DNA of 7,271 nucleotides from Candidatus Zixiibacteriota bacterium (lineage in GTDB: Bacteria; Zixibacteria; MSB-5A5; GN15; FEB-12): the NCBI GenBank assembly GCA_016213305.1, contig JACRAV010000252.1, forward strand, positions 1 through 7,271. Direction: 5' to 3'. The position numbers and the translations under genes are program-made. Positions 1 to 5,316 of the stretch are shown piece by piece. The first letter of the stretch is position 1, and each line of letters starts with the position of its first letter. The notes beneath the pieces are model-generated. The model saw only the letters and a program-made list of their open reading frames with translations, was not told the DNA's origin and made no database searches.

Positions 1-2164
1 CCATCAGAAACCAGCGGTAGGCCTCGCTGTGCAAATCGAGGTCCCAGGCCAGCACCCCCAAAATCGTGGGCGGAATCCAGGTCGAAGGTGGCATGGCTTT
101 GAGTTCATTAAACGCCTTTTGGGCGGCCTCGCGATCGCCCGCCAATGCCCGACCATGCCCGCGCATACCGATGGCATACGGATTGCGGCCGGTTATCTCC
201 ACGCACCGGTCCAGCATAGCAAGGGCATCATCCTTTCGCCCCGCCTCGAGCAACGCAAACCCCAGCCAGGCCAGGGTGACATCAATATGGGAATTGAGCT
301 TTACAACATTGGAGAGCCGCTCAATCGCCTTGTCGGTCTGACCATACCGGAAAAGGAAGCATCCGTACATCGTATTGATGATGTACGACAGCGGGTCAAC
401 CTCGAGGGCCTTGAGAAATCTGGCCTCCGCCTGGTCAAAGCGACCGGTAAGGGCCAAGAGTTCGGCGTACCAGTGCTGGGCGGTGGCGTATCCGGGATTT
501 AGCTCCAGCGCTTTCAGAAAAGATTGTTCGGCGGTTTTCCAGTCCCAGTCATGGTATGCCTGGATGCCGGCCAGGGTGGTGTACGCCTCGGCCGACTTCT
601 CGTCGAGTTTGAGCGCGGCTTCAACCGCGATGCGGGCGCGCGGAACCGCTGTGTGCGGATCAACGAAGTTGTAGGCGAACAAAATGAACAGCGCGTCGGC
701 CAGACCGACATACGCCAGCACATATTCCGGGTCCAGAGCCAGCGCCTTCTCGAAACAATCAAGGGCACGGGTCAGACCGGGGTGCGTGCGCTGATTCCAA
801 AAGAACCGTCCCTGCAGGTAAAGATTATATGCTTCAAGATTGGTGGTCGTTTGCCGCACCAGCGTGGTTGAACCGCCCACCAGCTTGCTGGTCAGGGTAT
901 CGACCAGGGTGCGCGCAATGTCATCCTGAATCTCGAACAGGTCGGAGGTGTCGCGGTCGTATTTTTCCGACCACAAATGCATTCCATCGGCGACACTGAT
1001 GAGCTGGGCGGCAATGCGAATCTTGTCTCCGGATTTCCGCACGCTCCCCTCAAGAACGGCCGTCACGCCCAGACGGAGACCGATGTCCCGGACGTCAAGA
1101 GATTTCCCCTTGAACTGGAAAGCCGAGGTGCGCGAGACAACGCGAAGTCCCTGCACGCGGGTGAGAGCGTTTATGATTTCTTCGGCGATACCGTCACAAA
1201 AATACTCCTGATCCCTCTGGGGACTCATATCAACTAACGGCAGGACCGCTATCGATGGTCCCGCAGTCTGCCCCGAACCGACTGGACCGCCGGTCAGATC
1301 GGTCTGTACTTTTCGAAGGTCTTTGATCATGTCGGCGACCGACTGGTATCGGGCATCTTCCGACTTAGCCAGCGCCCGGTCCACCACCATCTGTAACAGC
1401 GAAGGAATGCCGGGGCGACAGGTGTTGAGAGGGGCGGGATCGGAATGGACGATTGCGTACATGGTGGCCGGGGCGTTGTCGCGCACGAAGGGGGATTTGC
1501 CGGTGAGGAGTTCATAGAGCACCACCCCCAGAGAAAAAATATCGGCCCGGTAATTCACCGTCTCTCCGCGTACCTGCTCGGGAGCCATGTATCCCGCCGT
1601 ACCGAGAGTCGAGCCTGCCTGCGTGAGCTGGTCGGCATCGGATGCTTTGGCCAGCCCGAAGTCGAGAATGCGGATACGCCCCTTCTTGTCCAGCAGGATG
1701 TTGGAGGGTTTGATATCCCGGTGAATAACCCCGGCGGTGTGGGCCTCGCTCAATCCCTCGCCAATCTGACAGGTCCAGTCGAGCACTTGCGCCAGTTCCG
1801 GAGGGGTATCTTTCAGTTTGTCCTTGAGCGTGACGCCATCGACCAGTTCCAGCGCGATATACGCCGTGCCGCCCAGTTCGCCTACTTCATAGACTGTCAC
1901 GATATTGGGGTGGTGCAATCGGGCGGCCGCTTTCGCCTCGCGCATGAGCCGGGCTTTGAATTCAGGATTGCTGGTATAGATCGGCGGGAGGACCTTGATG
2001 GCAATCAGCCGGTCAAGATCGGGGTCGAGCGCCGCATAGACATCCCCCATCCCCCCGGACCCGAGCTTATACTGAATTTTGTATCTGCCCAGCAGTGGTC
2101 CGTTCGGGCCGACGGCAAACGTTTTGGTGACGTCGTCGTTATTTTCACCGGAATGGGTATTCAT
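1..2164 (-). CDS. Ser/Thr protein kinase with TolB-like domain and TPR repeats (C-terminus beyond window)
   Basis: Reading the minus strand from the ATG at 2164 gives 721 codons without a stop, running off the left edge, so the 3' end is missing. Residues about 28-285 form a complete Hanks-type kinase: glycine loop GSGGMG (35-40), ATP-binding Lys57 in AIKVL, helix-C Glu76, catalytic HRDIKPSN (148-155), DFG (168-170) and APE (194-196), with Thr/Ser residues in the activation loop. Residues about 304-404 (SIAVLPLVDMSP to LWSEKYDR) match the TolB/FlgO-like domain found in adenylate cyclase and kinase hybrids. From about 444 on, at least five TPR units follow (for example AEQSFLKALELNPGY). All catalytic residues are present, so an active kinase is expected. 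No transmembrane helix is visible between kinase and sensor part, unlike many PknB-type receptors, so it is probably cytoplasmic. The ATG lacks a clear Shine-Dalgarno; in-frame TTG codons lie just upstream. Substrates and signal are unknown. Confidence 0.93.
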   Translation of the reverse strand, partial: MNTHSGENNDDVTKTFAVGPNGPLLGRYKIQYKLGSGGMGDVYAALDPDLDRLIAIKVLPPIYTSNPEFKARLMREAKAAARLHHPNIVTVYEVGELGGTAYIALELVDGVTLKDKLKDTPPELAQVLDWTCQIGEGLSEAHTAGVIHRDIKPSNILLDKKGRIRILDFGLAKASDADQLTQAGSTLGTAGYMAPEQVRGETVNYRADIFSLGVVLYELLTGKSPFVRDNAPATMYAIVHSDPAPLNTCRPGIPSLLQMVVDRALAKSEDARYQSVADMIKDLRKVQTDLTGGPVGSGQTAGPSIAVLPLVDMSPQRDQEYFCDGIAEEIINALTRVQGLRVVSRTSAFQFKGKSLDVRDIGLRLGVTAVLEGSVRKSGDKIRIAAQLISVADGMHLWSEKYDRDTSDLFEIQDDIARTLVDTLTSKLVGGSTTLVRQTTTNLEAYNLYLQGRFFWNQRTHPGLTRALDCFEKALALDPEYVLAYVGLADALFILFAYNFVDPHTAVPRARIAVEAALKLDEKSAEAYTTLAGIQAYHDWDWKTAEQSFLKALELNPGYATAQHWYAELLALTGRFDQAEARFLKALEVDPLSYIINTMYGCFLFRYGQTDKAIERLSNVVKLNSHIDVTLAWLGFALLEAGRKDDALAMLDRCVEITGRNPYAIGMRGHGRALAGDREAAQKAFNELKAMPPSTWIPPTILGVLAWDLDLHSEAYRWFLM

Positions 2165-2214
2165 ATTCAAGAGCGATTGTTTATTCAATTTATGGCATTA
2201 TTGACGGGGATGCA

Positions 2215-2241
2215 AGGATACCTCCTGGCTCAAAATGTCAA
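2215..2241 (-). promoter_or_regulatory. candidate promoter of the kinase gene
   Basis: On the minus strand a perfect TTGACA (2236-2241) is followed after 15 bases by TATCCT (2215-2220, four of six matches to TATAAT). The spacing is short for a sigma70 promoter, which lowers confidence. Transcription would start near 2208 and give a leader of about 44 bases before the kinase ATG at 2164. The box-like words are seen directly; their use is inferred. Confidence 0.4.
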
Positions 2242-2269
2242 GAAACTGTGCGAACAAATGGGGTTGTTG

Positions 2270-2293
2270 GGCGGAACCGCTTCTGGTTCCGCC
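2270..2293. repeat. inverted repeat, 9-bp perfect stem
   Basis: GGCGGAACC (2270-2278) pairs perfectly with GGTTCCGCC (2285-2293) around a 6-base loop. No T-run follows on either strand, so it is not an obvious intrinsic terminator. It lies just upstream of the candidate kinase promoter and could equally be a dispersed repeat or an operator-like site. Confidence 0.6.
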
Positions 2294-2314
2294 AACTTCT
2301 CCGCCCGTCAGAAT

Positions 2315-2338
2315 GGCGGTTTCGAGGACGGAACCGCC
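2315..2338. repeat. inverted repeat, 9-bp stem with one G-T pair
   Basis: GGCGGTTTC (2315-2323) pairs with GGAACCGCC (2330-2338) around a 6-base loop, with one wobble pair. Stem and loop length match the preceding hairpin at 2270-2293 and both share the GGCGG/CCGCC outer arms, so the two are probably copies of the same element. Confidence 0.55.
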
Positions 2339-2460
2339 CCGCGGAAAATGGGTTTGTTTCACAACGCACCTCTATTTTCCCCCGGTTGGACGGGTGACGA
2401 CCAGAAATTGGGTTCGACTTGCGCCGCACTTTGATTTTTCCCGATTGACCACCCTTTCAT

Positions 2461-2484
2461 CGCGTCGAGCGTAGTCGAGACGCG
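2461..2484. repeat. imperfect palindrome of the GAGCGTAGTCGAGA type
   Basis: CGCGTC (2461-2466) and GACGCG (2479-2484) are reverse complements flanking GAGCGTAGTCGA, which itself contains two TCGA-type half sites. Sequences of the GAGCG-AGTCGA form are a familiar dispersed intergenic repeat in many bacterial genomes. That likeness is from memory, not from a search. Confidence 0.5.
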
Positions 2485-2488
2485 AAAT

Positions 2489-2510
2489 GTCAAGCGCCGG
2501 GGCGCTTGAC
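2489..2510. repeat. perfect 22-base palindrome (10-bp arms)
   Basis: GTCAAGCGCC (2489-2498) and GGCGCTTGAC (2501-2510) are exact reverse complements with only GG between them. A folded hairpin would need to open one more pair. It begins 4 bases after the preceding palindrome, so the two may form one composite repeat. No T-run follows closely. Confidence 0.65.
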
Positions 2511-2558
2511 CTACAAGAGCAACGCAATTTTCTTCCTCCCCAACAAGAGTAAGACTGG

Positions 2559-2578
2559 ATTCCGGCCGCCGCCGGAAT
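2559..2578. repeat. ATTCCGGC / GCCGGAAT inverted repeat of the widespread intergenic type
   Basis: ATTCCGGC (2559-2566) pairs with GCCGGAAT (2571-2578) around CGCC. With its flanks (CTGG before, GACA after) it has the form of the common TGGATTCC...GGAATGACA repeat, whose minus-strand translation gives the recurrent spurious peptide SFRRRPES. That spurious peptide is visible here. I infer a dispersed non-coding repeat. Confidence 0.6.
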
Positions 2579-2669
2579 GACAATGTCGTGCTCATCTATA
2601 TAATTGGGACAGAGGATGAATCACCAGCGAGTTGGTAGTGAAATTGATCAGAAAACATGGGGTGTTGTG

Positions 2670-2695
2670 GTCGGCGGACATTCCTGTCCGCCGAC
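2670..2695. repeat. strong inverted repeat, 11-bp perfect stem
   Basis: GTCGGCGGACA (2670-2680) pairs perfectly with TGTCCGCCGAC (2685-2695) around the loop TTCC. It is GC-rich and the most stable simple hairpin in this spacer. No T-run follows on either strand. It lies 78 bases past the stop of the minus-strand lipoprotein gene, so it could protect or end that transcript, or be a dispersed palindrome. Confidence 0.65.
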
Positions 2696-2715
2696 AGGGA
2701 GCAGGATCTCAGCCG

Positions 2716-2740
2716 CAAAAATCCCGCGATAAATCGCGGG
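2716..2740 (-). terminator. probable intrinsic terminator of the propeller lipoprotein gene
   Basis: On the minus strand CCCGCGAT, TT, ATCGCGGG forms an 8-bp palindrome (2723-2740) followed directly by ATTTTTG (2716-2722). It begins about 33 bases after the TGA of the lipoprotein gene. GC-rich stem, T-run and position fit an intrinsic terminator. The very short loop needs the last A-T pair to open, and a dispersed palindrome with a chance T-run is the alternative. Confidence 0.6.
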
Positions 2741-2772
2741 TTACCAGGGCGAGGAGGTTGGGTTACCGATTT

Positions 2773-3888
2773 TCATCGAGACCTCCAATTACTAGTCGTT
2801 TGGTATAACGGCTGGGTGGATATGTTCCAATAGGACCTGGGATAACCCATCCAGCGATGAACAAGCTGGTCGTTGGAAATATCGTAAAGGTATATGTACT
2901 GTCTGGACATCAGCGAACTCAGCAACACCAGCCAGCGGCCGTCTGGACTGACAGCCAGGTAATGCGGCGGCGAAGGTAATCGATACAGCGTATCACTCGA
3001 GAAGAACAGGGTGTCTATGACTTCCTTAAGCACTCTATTAGATTCTACATCGAATATGGTAAAGCCGTACTGTGGCGTAACAGAACTGGTTGACCCGTAA
3101 CCTGCGTTGGTGAAGAACACGTATCTCCCATCGGGCGTCTCGGCAAGATCACCGGTTCCGGGGCTGAGGTATTTGCGAAGTATTATAGAATCACGCCCGA
3201 CGTCATACACCTCGAACGCCGACATGTCCGTGGCGACCCCCAGGTAAAGAAACCACTTTGTCTCATCAAGTGACTCCACCGCATGGATAACGACCCCGTC
3301 CGGAAATGCCTTGCGGGTCACGACGTGATTAGAATCAGAGAGATCTACACGATAAACCTCGGCCCATCCACCGCCACTCCAACCTACCGTACAATAGAAC
3401 GCTTTGCTATCCCGTGAAAACCGCCCGTATCCCGTGGTGTTGGTATCACTAAGTACAACGGAATAGTCTGTTGTTCGAAGAATGGTCAAGTCGTTTCCGG
3501 TGATTGCCACAAGCCGGTTGTCCGGAGAAACCGCCACCGGTAACGACGAGCGATACGGCAGTTCAGTTATCAATGTTAGCGAATTCGCGTCAACCACAAT
3601 GACTTTATTCCCGGGATTGAGATACAAACGCCTACCATCGGCCGAAACGGTCACTAATCCGGTTGTCCCCCAGGTCGATGCAATCGAATCGACCGTGAAA
3701 GTCGAAGGGTGGAACACAAACAGTTTAGGCGAACTGCCCGACTCAGAGGCGAAATAGACCGGATAGTCCACCGCCGGCTTTGGCTCGATCGCTTTGTCCT
3801 TACACCCCGCAACGAGCGCGATTGCCGCCAGTCCACAACTCGCAATGGCGGATGCTCGCCTGCCATTTGGCCACTGATAGATACCCAT
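2773..3888 (-). CDS. beta-propeller lipoprotein of unknown function
   Basis: From the ATG at 3888 the product has 371 residues. The N-terminus has basic residues (NGRR), a hydrophobic stretch and the lipobox LVAGC with Cys at 29, so it should be exported and lipid-anchored. The rest carries a repeated strand-turn pattern with turns SADGR (82-86), SPDNR (121-125), SRDSK (158-162), TPDGR (251-255) and SPDGR (314-318), each next to VxVVDxxS- or IxLYDIS-like strands, as in WD40/YVTN/TolB-type propellers. These bind proteins or ligands; I cannot name a ligand or enzyme activity. The frame stays open upstream to a TTG at 3948, but that TTG is the -35 box of the likely promoter. The ATG at 3888 has AGG eight bases upstream and places the signal peptide correctly. 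It is divergent to the transporter operon. Base use appears a little less GC-rich than the neighbours by eye. The last about 20 residues lack propeller character. Confidence 0.88.
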   Translation of the reverse strand: MGIYQWPNGRRASAIASCGLAAIALVAGCKDKAIEPKPAVDYPVYFASESGSSPKLFVFHPSTFTVDSIASTWGTTGLVTVSADGRRLYLNPGNKVIVVDANSLTLITELPYRSSLPVAVSPDNRLVAITGNDLTILRTTDYSVVLSDTNTTGYGRFSRDSKAFYCTVGWSGGGWAEVYRVDLSDSNHVVTRKAFPDGVVIHAVESLDETKWFLYLGVATDMSAFEVYDVGRDSIILRKYLSPGTGDLAETPDGRYVFFTNAGYGSTSSVTPQYGFTIFDVESNRVLKEVIDTLFFSSDTLYRLPSPPHYLAVSPDGRWLVLLSSLMSRQYIYLYDISNDQLVHRWMGYPRSYWNISTQPLYQTTSNWRSR

Positions 3889-3919
3889 ACAATTAACCTG
3901 AAAACCCTTGATCACCATT

Positions 3920-3948
3920 CCAATAATGGGCGAACTGCTACTTGTCAA
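3920..3948 (-). promoter_or_regulatory. promoter of the propeller lipoprotein gene
   Basis: On the minus strand a perfect TTGACA (3943-3948) is followed after exactly 17 bases by TATTGG (3920-3925), a weak -10 with three of six matches. Transcription would start near 3913, giving a leader of about 25 bases with AGG at 3897-3899 before the ATG at 3888. This supports the downstream ATG over the earlier TTG and the internal ATG at 3918. Confidence 0.55.
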
Positions 3949-4001
3949 GTGAAGAGTGTGAAAATGTAACGAAAGACCGTATTCTCTTACCCCTTACCGA
4001 C

Positions 4002-4031
4002 TTGACAACCGCCGGACAACCGCCCTATCTT
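4002..4031 (+). promoter_or_regulatory. promoter of the branched-chain amino acid transport operon
   Basis: A perfect TTGACA (4002-4007) is followed after 18 bases by TATCTT (4026-4031, four of six matches). Transcription would start near 4038, leaving a leader of about 33 bases that contains the ribosome binding site. The 53 bases between this -35 box and the divergent one (3949-4001) are relatively AT-rich and are where a shared regulator could bind. I see no clear palindromic operator there. Confidence 0.65.
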
Positions 4032-4055
4032 CCCCCAAAAGCTCGATCCAGATTA

Positions 4056-4061
4056 AGAGGA
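4056..4061 (+). promoter_or_regulatory. ribosome binding site that sets the start of the binding protein
   Basis: AGAGGA lies nine bases before the ATG at 4071. The reading frame stays open upstream to a TTG at 3942, but that extension would contain the promoter and bury the signal peptide, so the ATG at 4071 is the start. Confidence 0.75.
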
Positions 4062-4070
4062 AGACCATCG

Positions 4071-5210
4071 ATGAAAAGACTAATTGCGGCAATCGCCATC
4101 CTCGCGCCATTGGCGTTCGCGGCCGGGTGCGGCAAAAGCTCGTCGGATGCCAACGAGATTCTGATCGGCGAATACTCATCGCTGACCGGCACCACCGCGA
4201 CCTTCGGTACCTCTACCCACCGCGGCATTCTGATGGCTGTCGATGAGGTCAACCAGGCGGGCGGGGTGCTCGGCAAAAAGATCAAACTGCTGACCGAGGA
4301 CACCCAGTCCAAGCCGGAAGAGGCGGCGCTGGCCGCGACCAAGCTGATCACGCGCGACAACGTGGTGACTCTCATCGGCGAGATTGCGTCGTCGCGCAGT
4401 CTGGCCGCCGCGCCAATCTGCCAGAAGAACAAGGTGCCGATGGTCTCCCCCGGCTCGACCAATCCCGAAGTCACCAAGAAGGGGGACTATATATTCCGGG
4501 TCTGTTTTATCGACCCGTTTCAGGGGGAAGTCATCGCCAAGTTCGCGTTCAATTCGCTTCATCTCAAGCGGGTGGCGATCTTAAGCGATGTCAAGAATGA
4601 TTACAGTGTCGGGCTGGCGCAGTTCTTCCACAACACCTTCACCCAGCTGGGGGGCGAGGTGATCGGCGAGCAATCGTACAGCGAAGGGGACAACGATTTC
4701 AAGGCCCAGCTGACGGCGCTAAAGGCAACCAATCCTGAGGCGATTTTTGTACCGGGATACTACACCGAGTCGGCGCTGATTGTCAAACAGGCGCGCGAAC
4801 TTAATATGACCATTCCGTTCTTCGGCGGCGACGGGTGGGATTCGGACCGTCTGATCGAAATCGGCGGCGACGCGATGAACGGCACCTACTTCACCAATCA
4901 TTACTCGGCTGATGACACGGCCAAAATGGTGCAGGATTTTGTGGCGAAGTATCGCCGGCTCTACGAAAATCAGACCCCCGACGCCATGGCGGTGCTGGGT
5001 TACGATGCGGCGAAAATCGTTTTTGACGCCATCACGCGGGCCGGATCGACCGATCGCAAGGCAATCCGCGATGCTCTGGCGACGACCAAAGATTACCCGG
5101 GTGTGGCCGGTAAGACCACGATCGACGCCGACCGCAACGCCCTCAAACCCGCGGTGGTGGTGGCTATTGAAGGGGGCAAGCAGAAATGGCGCGAAACGGT
5201 GCAACCATAG
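4071..5210 (+). CDS. livK: branched-chain amino acid-type ABC transporter substrate-binding lipoprotein
   Basis: The product has 379 residues, the usual length for LivJ/LivK-type binding proteins (periplasmic binding protein family 6). It starts with a basic, hydrophobic signal (MKRLIAAIAILAPLAFA) and a lipobox AAGC with Cys at 20, so it is probably a lipid-anchored receptor outside the inner membrane. Family marks follow: ILIGEYSSLTG (30-40), GVLGKKI (65-71), EIASSRSLAAAP (104-115), SPGSTNPEVT (126-135), YIFRVCFIDPFQG (140-152), FGGDGWDS (251-258) and GYDAAK (310-315). The SSRS and STNP segments are where this family contacts the amino acid's charged groups. It would bind Leu, Ile, Val or a related amino acid or amide and hand it to LivHM; exact substrate cannot be read from sequence, and HAAT receptors also include urea and amide binders. 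It is the first gene of the operon and is followed by a terminator. Confidence 0.93.
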   Translation: MKRLIAAIAILAPLAFAAGCGKSSSDANEILIGEYSSLTGTTATFGTSTHRGILMAVDEVNQAGGVLGKKIKLLTEDTQSKPEEAALAATKLITRDNVVTLIGEIASSRSLAAAPICQKNKVPMVSPGSTNPEVTKKGDYIFRVCFIDPFQGEVIAKFAFNSLHLKRVAILSDVKNDYSVGLAQFFHNTFTQLGGEVIGEQSYSEGDNDFKAQLTALKATNPEAIFVPGYYTESALIVKQARELNMTIPFFGGDGWDSDRLIEIGGDAMNGTYFTNHYSADDTAKMVQDFVAKYRRLYENQTPDAMAVLGYDAAKIVFDAITRAGSTDRKAIRDALATTKDYPGVAGKTTIDADRNALKPAVVVAIEGGKQKWRETVQP

Positions 5211-5249
5211 TAAAGTCCAGCCACGGATGATGGTTTTCAGATAGTTTGC

Positions 5250-5289
5250 AAAGCCCGACGAGCAAGGAATTCTCGTTGGGCTTTCTTTT
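5250..5289 (+). terminator. intrinsic terminator between binding protein and permease genes
   Basis: AAAGCCCGACGAG (5250-5262) pairs with CTCGTTGGGCTTT (5272-5284) around a 9-base loop, giving a 13-bp stem with a single G-T pair, followed by CTTTT. It starts 40 bases after the livK stop and ends 27 bases before the livH start. Partial read-through would make more binding protein than permease. Alternatively livH has its own promoter, though I see no convincing one in the short gap. Confidence 0.85.
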
Positions 5290-5316
5290 GCGGAATCGTA
5301 TCTTGTCCCCCGAACC

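Larger units (their letters stand above)
2256..2358. repeat. short direct repeat AAATGGG(G/T)TTGTT, 90 bases apart
   Basis: AAATGGGGTTGTT at 2256-2268 and AAATGGGTTTGTT at 2346-2358 match at 12 of 13 bases. A weaker third version, AAATTGGGTTCG, starts at 2405. Two inverted repeats lie between the first two copies. Read on the minus strand the copies give SNPIS-, TNPFS- and TTPFV-like peptides, which suggests a repeated unit that has decayed rather than a live gene. Confidence 0.5.
2165..2772. other. 608-base spacer rich in short palindromes, no convincing gene
   Basis: The spacer lies between the start of the kinase gene and the end of the propeller lipoprotein gene, both on the minus strand. 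Short open frames exist on both strands but none has a ribosome binding site, recognisable domain or coding character. The spacer instead holds a series of unrelated inverted repeats (listed separately), a short direct repeat at 2256-2268 and 2346-2358, a candidate kinase promoter on the left and a probable terminator on the right. I see nothing specific in 2421-2460, 2511-2558 or 2580-2669. Several of the palindromes look like the dispersed repetitive extragenic kind that recur many times in a genome, which this window alone cannot show. Confidence 0.7.

Noticed and set aside
29..871. Several overlapping plus-strand frames of 90-160 codons
   Set aside because: They lie opposite the TPR part of the kinase gene, which is open without interruption on the minus strand.
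1445..2434. Long plus-strand open frame of 329 codons
   Set aside because: It is antisense to the kinase domain and runs into the palindrome spacer; it shows no domain, while the minus strand carries all kinase motifs.
2235..2474. Small frames on both strands in the spacer (2235-2474 plus, 2238-2429 minus, 2359-2595 minus)
   Set aside because: They consist of repeat sequence, have no ribosome binding site, and yield peptides of the SFRRRPES and TNPFS kind that are typical of translated repeats.
2256..2740. CRISPR array
   Set aside because: The repeated units are palindromes of different sequence at irregular distances, not identical repeats with regular spacers.
2165..2772. Insertion sequence or transposase remnant
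   Set aside because: I found no transposase-like frame, and no matching terminal repeats that bound the region with target duplication.
3942..4070. N-terminal extension of the binding protein starting at TTG 3942
   Set aside because: It would cover the promoter and place 43 charged and proline-rich residues before a standard lipoprotein signal peptide.
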